Below are positions 50,201-61,965 of a DNA stretch of 64,000 bases, piece by piece (the first letter of the stretch is position 1; each line of letters opens with the position of its first letter). Location: NCBI RefSeq assembly GCF_022458985.1, contig NC_061782.1:11239672-11303671 (forward strand). Direction: 5' to 3'. The translations under genes and the position numbers were made by a program. This stretch comes from Mugil cephalus (lineage: Eukaryota; Chordata; Actinopteri; Mugiliformes; Mugilidae). A model generated the notes under the pieces. It was not told the origin of the DNA. It did not search any database and saw only the letters and a list, made by a program, of their open reading frames with translations.

Positions 50201-53200
50201 AGAGAAAGGACTACAACTTTTACCTTTCCTGCACAAGGGGAGATCATGGCTGGGGCCCCGAGCGTTAAAGGGCCATTTCTGGTGCTGCTCCTGCAGTTTG
50301 TCCTGATTTGCTCCTCTCAAGTAAGGCTTATTGTGTTTATTTTTTGTCTTTGTTCTCTCTGTTTGTGTCTCTAGACAAATGTGACAGAGGTGCAGGTGAG
50401 TGTCCTCCTAATGCTTTTACCAAATATTATCTTCCATTTATCTTCAACTGTAGTCAGATGCTGGGATTGTTTGCTTCGGCAATTTTATGGGACACTTGTC
50501 CCGGAGAAGACATGTGTAACTTTTGTCTGGGTTTTACTTCTTAAACTTTTTTTTGCCTCTTAAACTGTCAGATACTAATGAATCTGAAGCAGGAATAGTG
50601 TTTATAGGCTGAGATATTCTAGACATTCACGCCTACATGACGATGAAGCAGTGCACCTGTTCTCATTTTTCCATATTTTCTGTGTAGCAGTTACATCGGT
50701 GTGACAAAGCACAAAACAGACATCTGAGCAGTTATAGATTACATATTACAACTATTACTATTATTATATTACACAGAGGAGTGATGGAACCCCTGGCCCC
50801 CCTGGACCTGCAGGTGTACCAGGAATTGATGGCATTGCTGTAAGTCCTCTCAATCCTCTTGACACTGTCCATTAACTGTGGCAGATACTTTAAAAGTAAT
50901 TCACCGTTTGTTTTCCCTAATGCATTTAATCCCCTTTGTTTCAGGGTGATAGGGGAGAAAACGGCGAGGACGGTCTTCCTGTAACTATTAAATTTAATAG
51001 TAATTATCACTGTCACTGCTTTTCTTTTTTTCCCCTTTCTTTTAAGTTTGACCGGCATTATGTGTGAACCTTTGTTATTAGGGACCTGACGGAGACGCAG
51101 GTAAACCCGGCTCCTCGGGATTGCCTGGACTTCCTGGAAATGATGTGAGTGCTCCACGTTTTCTCTGTTGTACACAAATGATGTTTGCTGCTTTGTTGAG
51201 TGTGATGAGGCCAACGTGCGATCCTCAAACATGCCAAGGGGGTGGAACCACAAGGGGCGACCCTCCCACCGCATAGGTAGCGTGCACATGTTAGTGTTAT
51301 AGGGCGACCAATGATGTTTTAGAGAAGCGGGGGGAGGCGGGGGGGCGCGGGGAAATGGGTGCAAATTGTGAGGAATTTATTAAACAGGATGGACAAATCC
51401 AAATTTCCTTTGTGACGGGGTGAAGCTTGGGCTTGAGTGTAATTAACTTTGGCTCCCTCCAGAGTTTAAACGAGGGTTAGGAAAACATCCAAGCATAATA
51501 TGGGTGTTAATGACTGGCAAGAGCAGTTAAGGGTATAGGTATATAAAACCAGTTTATTTCATCCATATTTTCAGAGTAAAATGTAATATTTCATGCACCG
51601 TGATTCTCTGCCTGTATATACAACACACCTCCTTGGACAATAGGAGCTTTGTTGGCTGGTCTCTGTTGGTATCTCCTGTTGAGAATCCTCAGAACAGTGT
51701 GGAATGGTTTCTTTCAGTGCACTTGTTTGAAATGAGCCAGAGGAATGTTGCTCTCTGCAGGGTTTGCAGTCTGGGACTCTTGCCCTCTGCTTCCATTTCG
51801 ACTTTTTCTGTGTGCCTGCACTTGTGGACATCATGGCGCGTTCAGAAAAAGAACTCTGATATCACAGCACATACCGAAACACTTTGGAAGAGAGTGGGTT
51901 ATAGTTAATGGGCTGTCAAGTTAATCCCATTTGTGAATATGTAGGATTCCTCCCACACGTGTATGATTGTGTTATGATGATGATGTAACATATGGAGATT
52001 TAGATTTTTTTTATAAATATAGACAGAGGGAGGATAAGCATTGCCTGCTGAGGTAGTAGGTATATTTAACCTATGCACAGTTTTTTTTATTTATTTATTT
52101 TTTATCCAGATATAAAGTGAAAATATATGAGTGCTTGTTTGTTTCTGGTTGTCTCCCTTCTGCAGGGTTTGACCGGCCCTGTTGGAGACCCTGGGCCTGA
52201 CGGTCCCCCCGGACAGAAAGTAAGTGACTAATGAGCCTTTGCTCTCCTGCTCCAGAGACCGTCAGTGAAACGGTGCCAGGCTGCTGTCCAGTCTTTTGGC
52301 ATGGCAGGGAGAGCCGCAGTGCATAAACCAATTCCTTGTGACAAATTAGACTTAATCCTGCATGTCCTCTGTGTAATCTCCGTGGGGCATGAAGCCCCCA
52401 AAGTCGGTCCTCATTAGACCAAACATTGCTGGGTCAAGTGCATCCTGCTCAGTCATGTGATGAGTCGGAGGAATGTTAATTTGGACCGCGTGTGGGCTCA
52501 CAGCGGCTTAATTTTACCTTTTAGTTTGTGTGTCTCCACGCGTCTAAAATGTTTGCGTCCGTTCTGTAGGGTGAACCTGGAAAACCTGGACCTCGTGGGT
52601 TAGCTGTGAGTAACATTTCCTCTTGAAACAATCCACACGATCATCATTTGGAAACCAAACAAACTAATTCTGTGTACCACACTGAGCCGTGCTGTATGTG
52701 TCTCTTTAGGGTGTTGGACCGGATGGACCCCCTGTAAGTAATGTGTTTATACTACTATACTATACTTGATATTATTTATTATGTTTGTCTATGATTGTTA
52801 GTAATGTTTAATACCTGAAACATCGAACAGGGACCACCGGGGCCTGGAGGACTTCTGGGTGAAGTGGGAAAAGTTGGATCACCTGTGAGTAGACACACGG
52901 AAACAGAACCCAAGACTGTATCTTCACTGTAATGTACACCACTACATCATGTAGTGTGAACAGAAACAGATGTGATAAAAGATATCTCAGAATTATTATT
53001 TTAGACATTGAATGGGCATTTTAAGAATGACTTAAAACTAGAAAATCAACAAAGACAAAAATGGTATTTCATCAAAATAAACTATCTTGAGGATTTTCTT
53101 ATATTTCACATCCCAGAATTCCCCTATGCATTACAGTCAGGACTTACATTCTCATTACTCATACTCAGTTATGTATATTTTACTGTGTGCACAAACTACG

Positions 53201-56200
53201 TATGCAAAGTGTCGCTTTTCAAAGTCTATTATATTCATATAACATCTGTTCATATTCCCCTGAATGATTATTTGCACACAGACTGCTGACACAAATTATT
53301 TGTTTGGGTCTATTGAATTGATTATATATTGAAATACTGATTCACTGAAGACATTTAAGAAAAGGAAACGATAGCTTGAAATGTTGAAGATGAACATTCT
53401 AGCAGTAAAAGAGATAAGCATGGAAAGTGTCACTACCTCTTATCTGTTTACTTGCTAGTAGTTACAGTATACACAATGCGTTTAGTATCCTTTTGGTTTT
53501 GACGCATTTATATCTCTTTCCACAGGGGTCCATGGGCGTGAGAGGGCCACAGGGACCCCGTGGACCAACAGGACCCAGAGTAAGTGACAAAGCCTAATTT
53601 GGTCACTTATAGGAAATACAAATCTGACTTTTCTTTAAGGAGCAAGAATTCACCTGTATTTTCTCTGGTTTTCAGGGTGCAGCTGGAATGCTGGGCAGTG
53701 GCGACCTGGTAAACAGTTTGTTCCTGAATTTTATGAATGATGGGTTTTGGCAAAAGTTGTCTAGAGCATCTTCTGACTTTTATTTTGTTGTTTAGTGCCC
53801 CAACTCTTGTCCACCCGGGACCCCTGGACATCCTGGCCTTCCAGGGATGAAGGTGATTAAAACACTGTCTGCGAAATGATTAAGTTCCAAAATGTATGGT
53901 GTCTAAACGCTGCGCCTTTTGCTCTCTGAATGTGTCCAGGGTCACAAAGGCGTAAAGGGTGAAGCAGGGGAACCTGGGAAACAAGGACACAAGGTAAAGC
54001 ACCTTACATCTATGTAAAACATCCTTGTAGGTAAAGCTACTGTGGGTGTCTCCAGTCATATGTGATGCTATAGACATGACATAGACATTCCAACACATCA
54101 GCACTATCAATTTAGAATCCTGGTGCTGCATAAATAGTTACTTGAAATCATAAATTTCTCTCCACGACTGTCACACATGCCACAACACTCCGCATCAGGG
54201 GAAAAAAAAAAAAAGCACGACTTAAACTTAAAAAACGGATTCCCGACACCTTTGAGACAAGTATTATTGGTGCTGCTCTATTTCAAGAGGAAGCGGCACA
54301 AGCCTGTGTGTAATTCCTCTGACTCCTCGCGATGCACGGGGGGATGATTTATTTGAAATGATGTTCAAGCACAACTACCCTCTCCCTGTAATGTGTCCAC
54401 GCACTATATAAATGGAAATGAGCCCGGTCCTATCTCCCTTTATCACCCCGTGCCAGGATATGATTTACTGTCAGTCTGAGCTCCGTCCCTGAGAACGATT
54501 TTTCTCCTTCACTGAAAGTTGCACTGGAGGCACCTTTTGCCTGCCTCCCATTTTACCAATACGCAAATATTAAGATATTTGCAGTGAAGAACAGAATGAG
54601 CAGATGTTGTGCTGGGCTTAAGCGTCTTATTTCCTGATAATGAATAAGTAGACAGGAAAAAAAAAAGATGAAAACATGCAGCGCTTCACTTTTCAAGTGA
54701 ACAGAGACAGTGTTCCAGTAACTACATGTACTCATCTTTTATGGACAAGGACATCTGTGACAGTAATCAAAGATAGGGAGATTTTTTTTAAGTCATCTTT
54801 TAGACATTTCTTTTAATGATTCAACAGCCTGTCTGACTATCATCTTCCTCTTTTTGAAGAACTTTGTCCCGACAGAAGAACATGAATTCTGAATGCTTTG
54901 TCCCATAATCAAACAGCATTAAAGCTCCTCTCTTCTTCTACAACTGCTGACCTGTTTTGCTGCATCCATTTCTGTTATGAATCATCCTATTTGATCGACC
55001 TTTGTCTATTGATTAATAGCCAGTTCTAATACATTTAAAAAATAAAAAGAAGAAGAGAGAGATTGCCTTTTTAACACCAGGAAATGAGCGCAGCTTTCGA
55101 CTCGAACTGCTATCGGGAAGCCATCGCGTGTCAGAATGTGTCTCCGCTCTCATAAAATATATCCGATTGATTTTAAAGCTTTCCTTCTCGTTCGCTTTCT
55201 CAGGGAGAGGAGGGAGACCAGGGAATTCCAGGAGAGGTCGGATCACAAGGGCCAACGGTTAGATACTAAAACTTTTACGTGACATTAAAGTCTTTCAAGT
55301 TCCCATCCGTTCTTTGCTGCCGTTCCGTGCTCACTGAGGCTCCTGCTGGATCTAATTTCAGGGACCACAGGGAATCCGTGGAGCCACAGGAATGATGGGC
55401 ACCAAGGGTGAGATGGTAAGAGTTTCTGCAATTCTTAGTATAACTCTACCCGATTAAACTTCCAAGCTCAGGCTGAATCTAATGACACTGTAATTTGTCA
55501 ATACAGATTATGGTCATTTTTTTGTTCTCTGGCAGGGGGCTCGAGGTCCTGATGGAGATCCGGGTCCGCAGGGCGTCGCGGGGGCAACTGTGAGTCTCGT
55601 CCCTCGATACAAACCCTAGCATTTACTTTAATGTGACACATAAGACTCACATATAAATCGGTGCATTATTTCAGGGGGACCGAGGCCAGAGAGGCGTGAT
55701 GGGTGAGCTCGGGCCTAAAGGTGAAACGGTAAGTAGACATAAAATTACAGTAATCATCGCCGGGTATTGTTCGCGCGGCTGTTGTGAACGCGCTAAACGC
55801 TTCGTTGCTTTGTTGTTCAGGGTGTTCAAGGGCCGCGGGGAATCACAGGGCTTCCAGGTCCCAAGGGAGAGGCTGTGAGTGTCTGATCAATGAAGAAAAA
55901 TCGTTCAGTAACCGTCAGATGCACCGCCTGTGAACGATTTCTCCCTTTATCACCAGGGTTTGCCGGGCGTGGATGGTCGTGAAGGTATTCCAGGGATGCC
56001 GGGAGCTAAGGTGGAGCATCAGTTGCACATGACTAATTATACGTAGATTCTTATAAAAAAAATAAAAAGGAGGCTTTGATATTTGGCAGCAGATGTAGCT
56101 ACATTGCTTTATGCTGTCGGTTTTCCTGCAGGGAGGCATTGGGAAGCCAGGCGTTCCTGGAGAGGTTGGACTTCAGGGGCTTCCTGTGAGTATGACCTTT

Positions 56201-59200
56201 GACCCCAAACTGTCACGGCCGACTCTGATTAGACTGCACCCGAGTAAACCCGTCTGCACCGGTCCGAAGCACTGCGCTCGTCACGATACGATCCTGCGCT
56301 AATGACCGGCAAAATAATGTATCTTACGTTTTTACGATCCATTTCATGTGGGTTATATTTGGAGCAAATAAACCCTGAATCTCATGCAGAGAGGAGGCAA
56401 AGCCTGGAGACTTCCTTAGGCAGAAGTTTTTCAAGTGCTCTAATCTGTGATTTGTCTGTAACGAGACTCCCTAGGCAGTCGTTACTGATGGAGGCAGCCT
56501 CGTGAAACATTTCATAGGTAGAAACGTCTGTTTCAGATACACCTTTATTACTTTAAGCTTATTTAGGTCAAAAGCTCGAAAAAATATATATTTATCCACC
56601 AAGCCTGTTTTGTCCTCCAGTGTGTCTTACAGCGAGGTGCTTTTTATTTTAGGAATAACACCTGCTGCTGGAGATATTTCTATGATCTTTTTTTTGGTAT
56701 TGTTGTCTAAATGTGTCTTTCTTTTTTTATTTTTTTATTTTAGGGTTTGCCCGGCATGCCTGGACCAAAAGGACTCAGTGGCCCTAAGGTTGTTTTCTTG
56801 TCACTGAATGTTTTCCAGTTCGTTTCGAATTAGTCAAGATATTTTAAAACCCCGGTTGCTTCTTCACAGGGAGACGCTGGTCAGTCGGGCCTCCCCGGAA
56901 CCATAGGATCAACTGGCAAACCTGTGAGTTTGAGCGGAACACATTGAAACATGGATGTGGTTTTTTTTTTTTTTTTTGTCACCTCGGTTGTGTCACGGCT
57001 GTCGTTTTACTGTCACGCCGCAGGGTGAACGGGGAGAGCAGGGAGAAGTGGGACCTGTGGGGCCAATCGGCGAGCTTGTGAGTATTTTTCCCGTGTTTCC
57101 GGTTGCATTTGCTTTTGTTCGGTCTTGGCTTCCCTTCACTTATTTTTCTCTCTTCTTCCCAAAAGGGAGATATTGGGGAGCAAGGCCCTCTAGGTCCAGC
57201 TGGCAAGCCAGGTGCAAGGGTAAGTTATAAACACATGAGTTTGGCAATTAAAGTGAACTTCAGCTGGGTCATTTGGATGTGAAGGTTTATTTTTAGCTTT
57301 CATCCGCCCCTTTATTTTGAAATTATATCCAGCCAGCGTACGTGCAAGTGCACCCTTCTAAACCTGATACTGTGAATGGGAGAAAACAGAAAACGGGGAG
57401 CCTGTAGCCCTGGCCGTTGTTTCACAGGAATGTCTCGGAGAATAGGCCGAGGCTGGATCTCACATGAGGTCTATTTTCACAGTAAGGGGAGACCAAGCAG
57501 CCGACTGAAAGGGCTCTCTGTTCTCCTGGCATTCCTCAGACAGTTGGTTGGCGATCAAAGGCAGGAGCAAACATCCCTGAGAGAGAAAGAAAATGAATGA
57601 AAAACATGAATAAAAAATGAATCATGGGCATAGTCTGTGGAAGATACACAACTTTAAATATGAGTCACTCATGTATCAGACTTGCAGACTTGAAGATGTG
57701 CATGTTTATTTGTTGTAGGGACCCAAAGGTGACCCCGGTCTGCCTGGTGTCCCAGGTCCTCCTGGCGTGCCTGGGGTGAAAGGAGAGAGGGTAAGAAAAC
57801 AACGCACATAGAAACACCCGTTCAAATTTAAAAGTGACAATGAGATGAACGCACCGCAACAAACAGCTGATCACGAATGAAATAATGTGCGCCTCGTATT
57901 GTCTAGTCACCGAGTCTGACAGGTTAACGTGTTCGACTTGTAATTACAGGGAGAACGAGGAGAAGCAGGACCCAAAGGAGATCAAGTACGAAATCTTGAC
58001 GCTGAATATTAATTCTGCGTTTTAGCTGCCATATACTCGACTTACATAACGTTTTTGAATATTAGATTATTCACACTGTGCGTTTTTAACAGGGATTGCA
58101 AGGTGATGAGGGAAACCCTGGAGACAAAGGGGACTTGGTACGTTGTTGCACCGACTGCAGTAATGTGGCTTATTTCAGACGTTCAGTTTGACTAAATTTG
58201 TCAGTGTTTCCATCCTCCCGCAGGGCGAACCAGGAGAAGCCGGAGCTAAAGGAGAGGTGAGGCTCACTGCTTTGCTGCGGAGGTAGCGTAGAGAAAAGCC
58301 CGAGGATCTGGCCTCATGCTTTACACTCTCCCGTCTAGGTTGGCAACCCCGGCGAGACCGGCAACAGGGGACCCGAGGGAAGTCGGGGCCAGCCTGGCAT
58401 CGAGGGCCCGCCCGGCACGCCCGGGCCGCGGGGCATGCAGGGGAACAGAGGTCCTCCCGGAGTCAGAGGTTCTCAGGGTCCCGCGGTACGTCCAAGAGAA
58501 AACACCTGAAGGGAAATAGCTTGGAGAAAGTTTACGAAGGCAGAATGAGAGAGGAGCAGCCCAAGTCACAACTCTAAGCCCTAAGACTTGCAGTCAGTTG
58601 GAAATGATAATGTTTACTTCCTGGTTGTGAAGTTGGTAGTTTAACAAATGAAATGTTTCATTTGTTAAACTATATGCATGAGAACCTCGCTCTGTTCCCC
58701 TTAAAAAACAAAACACGATCGTATTTTGTGTCTTAACCCTCCTCTGTCACTCTTGTCAAATCCTTTATTTCAGTTACTGAATAGATCATTGGTCTTAGGT
58801 ACCCTTAAAATCCTACAAAGGCCTTCATATACTCCATTGTGCAAAGGAAGTACAATGAAGTAGCAGTAAATGCAGCAGAATACCAAAATAAGATGCTCTG
58901 GGAATGTTTTTTTTTTTTTTGTTTGTTTCATCCTAAAGTTTTTTTGCATCCAGCAAAAGTTTCAGAACATATGAGCCCCCTTCTTGTCTGCTCCCTGCAT
59001 CTCTGCAGAGGAAACAAGCCAAAGGAATATTAAGACTATACTGTAACGGGAGGCCCTTTTATCACTAACTTTTAAAGAGGAGAGAGTACGCCTGTTTTTT
59101 TTTTTTACTTCGTCACGATGCACTTAGAGTTTATTAATGATGTTTTATGGGGATAGGATTTAACGGATCATCACATGAAGACTCCACAGTACTGTGGAGT

Positions 59201-61162
59201 CTTCATGTGAATGTTTCAGACATGAAATCTGTCATGAAATCTGTTAAGTCATTTTTATTTATTTTTTTCCACAGGGTAAAGAGCCAAGTGATCAGCACAT
59301 CAAGCAAGTTTGCATGCGAGTCATGCAAGGTAAGAAAAGACAGGCCTTTGACCCCGTTTATTGCTCCCACGAGCCTCGTTTTGCACCTTTAATATCCCCC
59401 AGAATGCCTCATTACGCATCAACACACAGAGGCGCCCCATCGCCGTCCCGTCCGATCTGGTAAACTGTGAAGTTCAGAAAGGGGCGGCCCCGTAACCAAG
59501 ACATGAAATGAGCTTCAGCCTTTGTTTACGTGATGGATGAAAGATTCCTCCTCCGAGCTTTAGGGATGTTTCGCTGAAGCCACAACCTCTGTTCTCTTCA
59601 TTCTTTCGCTCTTACGTCTTCACAACTCATCTCCTGCACTCATGACTTTTTCATACCCGATGTGCTGAAAAATTAATTTCACCTCCAGCAGACCTGCGTT
59701 CCTCTGCTGCCAGCAAAGAGTCTGTCTGGAAAGGGAAATATTAAAAAAAAAAAAAAAAAAGAGCAACAGCGAAGCAGCAGCCACTGCATGAATTTTCATC
59801 GGGAGCCACAAAGTTGGAATCCTATGTGGCAAATATCAAGGAGCCACGGGAGATTAATATTGGATCCTTTGCTCCATGGACATAAATTTTCCGTCGCTGA
59901 TTGCTTGAAATAAAGAGTATTATCTCCTTTCTACTCAATTTACTGAAGTTCTATGGGATAAGGTTGAAAAACAGGAGCACCTCGGGGGGATATCGTGACC
60001 ATAGATTCACCTCATTCAAGTCCACCGCTCAAGAGCTTCATTCTGAACTCAAGTGTAAGGGCTGCTGGACCATATCTTCTTTGGGAATTGCTTTGAGGTT
60101 TTCAGAAATGAGCCTTCATATGTGCCGGCACGATCCATTACAAAGTGTTATTAAAAGTCTATAAGCTGTTTTCCATGTAACGGTTCGTCGTCTCTTTCCT
60201 CCCATTGTGCTTCAACAGAACAGCTGGCTCAGTTGGCTGCCAGCTTACGGAGACCAGAGTCTGGCATAGCCGGTTTACCCGGAAAACCTGGACCTCCAGG
60301 GCCTCCCGGGGCTCCGGGAGACAATGGCTTCCCTGGGCAGGCTGGCACAAGGGGCCTTCCTGGACTCAAAGGGCCACCAGGGCAGATAGGATTGAAAGGA
60401 CCCAAAGGTAATAGATACACTGTTTTGAGTTGAAGATGTCTGTGTTAGCCATGCACGGATGCCTTCATTATGTCGTACATGTCACAGGTGAAATGGGAGA
60501 CAGGGGATCCAGAGGGCCCACGGTGAGAGGACCCAAGGGTCAGCCAGGACCTCCTGGGCTTCCTGGTGAGTGTTTTCTTCCTCTGCTCATCTCTCTTAAA
60601 ATACATTTTTGTGTGCACTGCAGTTGTGATTGACAACGTCCACAGCATCCTATAAAAAATATTTTCAGCTACACGTCAAATGGAGATCTGTCAGAACGGT
60701 GGCCTTAGTTCGTGTTCAGTGCCTCAGGAAATGCAAGGAAGGGGGTTGCAATATTTGGCTACTGTGAACTGAGCCTCACTTTATCTTTAGTAGACTAAAG
60801 ACCAAATTCTACACAGAATGAGGACAGTGGGCACTGAAAACAAATTAGGGAACTGAATGTGTACATGTACAGGAAGAATGATTGCAGCAACCGTTTAACT
60901 GTTACGTTGATAAAAGTGTGGACGTGTGCTTTAAACCTGAAGTAAAATGTGCTTCGCAACCACAGGCGAAGCAGGCAAACCTGGCTACGGTCAGGACGGC
61001 CGGGACGGCCAGAGGGGACCTCCCGGTGTACCCGGACAGCCCGGCGTACCTGGGCCCCCTGGTGCAGCCGGTCCCAACGGTTACTGTGACCCATCAGCTT
61101 GCAACCTCCAGGCGGGAGCCGCCCACCAGTCTCTGGATGTGAAGGGACCTGCTGGGAACTAA
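46306..61162 (+). CDS. col9a1: Collagen type IX alpha-1 chain, long (NC4-containing) form
   Basis: Thirty-seven exons sum to 2757 bp, or 918 residues plus stop. Exons 1-6: 46306-46322, 46403-46476, 47274-47360, 47688-47820, 48153-48549 and 49688-49771. They encode a signal peptide and the NC4 laminin-G/TSPN domain, including [24 protein letters not shown] and the Cys-bearing SMLIHCD. Exons 7-14 (50777-50839 to 53526-53579) encode COL3. Exons 15-16 (53676-53708, 53796-53852) form NC3 with CPNSC. Exons 17-33 (53940-53993 to 58339-58485) encode COL2; fourteen exons of the gene are exactly 54 bp. Exon 34 and the start of 35 (59275-59329, 60219-60407) give NC2 ([13 protein letters not shown]). Exons 35-37 (to 61162) give COL1 and NC1 with CDPSAC. 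The chain trimerises with alpha-2 and alpha-3(IX) to form a FACIT collagen on type II fibrils of cartilage. Teleosts may carry two copies (a/b); which one this is cannot be told. Larger introns at 53994-55203 and 59330-60218 hold no recognised gene. Confidence 0.97.
47178..47228. repeat. (CA)n microsatellite
   Basis: About 25 CA units with one CG interruption lie in col9a1 intron 2, 45 bp before exon 3. This should be highly polymorphic. Confidence 0.95.
48848..48891. repeat. (TTTTA)n microsatellite
   Basis: A pentanucleotide TTTTA tandem repeat of about eight units, preceded by TTTA units, lies in col9a1 intron 5. Confidence 0.93.
50080..50245 (+). promoter_or_regulatory. col9a1: col9a1 internal (short-form) promoter region
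   Basis: This segment precedes the alternative first exon and is more GC-rich than the surrounding intron. It contains a TATA-like AATATACAT at about 50096 and a CATTGT string (50089-50094) compatible with a SOX-family site. A transcription start at about 50125-50135 would leave a leader of about 115 nt. In mammals the corresponding promoter drives the short form in eye and other tissues. Confidence 0.5.
50246..50320 (+). CDS. col9a1: Alternative first exon of col9a1 (short form lacking NC4)
   Basis: An ATG at 50246 opens 25 codons that read as a signal peptide: basic Lys at residue 8, hydrophobic core [12 protein letters not shown], then SSQ directly before a GTAAGG donor at 50321. It ends in phase 0 and so joins exon 7 (50777) in frame, giving a 679-residue chain that starts almost at the COL3 triple helix. 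Human COL9A1 has a short form of this type (about 678 residues) from a promoter in intron 6, and this exon lies in the equivalent intron. The long form splices from exon 6 (ends 49771) over this exon. The encoded peptide matches the human short-form leader only in character, as expected for a signal peptide. Confidence 0.88.
58637..58672. repeat. Perfect inverted repeat, 17-bp arms with 2-nt spacer
   Basis: The arms 58637-58653 and 58656-58672 are exact reverse complements separated by tg. The repeat lies in col9a1 intron 33 (58486-59274). Confidence 0.9.
59171..59210. repeat. Perfect 40-bp palindrome
   Basis: Positions 59171-59190 and 59191-59210 are exact reverse complements with no spacer. 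Pairing stops at once outside. It is in the same intron as the repeat at 58637, just before the acceptor of exon 34. A 12-bp tandem repeat (catgaaatctgt, about 59221-59245) follows. Confidence 0.92.
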
Positions 61163-61965
61163 GGGACGCTCTGGCAGAGACAGAAAGACTGTTGGATTAT
61201 CTCCCCTGAGCACACAACATTTTTCAACCGTTCTTCCCGGGGGCTGTGGTCGGCGTGGTGCCTTTGTTCCATTAACCTCTAATCTTGCGAACATGTTTTT
61301 TTTGTTCCAGCCACATCTCCGTCAGAGGGAGCCAGCCTCTTTGAGTCATTAAAAAACACATTTGTTTTGTTTTGTTTTCCTCATGTGTCTGTTCCGGTGT
61401 GTTTTTCTACCTGAGAGATGTTTTGATATATTCGTGATTGTGCTCATGTTTCTGAAATGACCAGAAATAGTTTGTTTATCCCACTCTCCTTGTAGCTGCG
61501 TACTATTTTTGTGCTCTCAATTTGCGATGTTTTCCTCCACTTCCTCCCAGAGCATCTCAAACAATCATCCAAAGCAAATCAGGATCAGGATTCTGTCATT
61601 GTGTCCTCTGATGTACCAAAGATAAACCTACTGAAACCTCTTTTGTTTTTTTGTTTTTTTAATCCGTTGTCAGTTTTCGCGTGTCTGACTTCCTTTTTCA
61701 GCCCTGCAAATAAAAAAAAAAAAGGAGAGAGGACGGAAGTGTCGTCAAGTCACAATGACTTCAGTGTATGTTGTAAATCTGTAAAAAAAAAAAAAAAAAA
61801 AAAGAAGAAGAAGAATGATGTTAATTATATTTCTTACAAAACCGCCTGATGTGAGATTTTGCCTCATTGTACAGAATGACAACACAATGAAGCTGTGCGT
61901 ATATGGAAATGCCTTTTAGGGATGAGGGGAACAATGTAAACAAGAAATAAAGCAACACATGCAGT
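61163..61965 (+). other. col9a1: col9a1 3' UTR with polyadenylation signal
   Basis: Non-coding sequence follows the TAA at 61160-61162. It contains A-tracts at 61707-61722 and 61782-61802, and a clear AATAAA at about 61946-61951 within gaaataaagc, which is the likeliest polyadenylation signal. This gives a 3' UTR of about 0.8 kb. Confidence 0.65.

Noticed and set aside
49811-50320. 169-codon minus-strand open frame
   Set aside because: It is antisense to the short-form exon and its promoter, with low-complexity poly-Phe from an A-tract; no family resemblance.
50732-51364. 210-codon minus-strand open frame
   Set aside because: It overlaps the col9a1 exons at 50777-51144 on the opposite strand and has no recognisable domain; it is a shadow of Gly/Pro-rich coding sequence.
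46306-61162. Assignment to another FACIT collagen such as COL19A1 or COL22A1
   Set aside because: The NC2 motif [11 protein letters not shown], the NC3 CPNSC and the NC1 CDPSAC with total length 918 match COL9A1.
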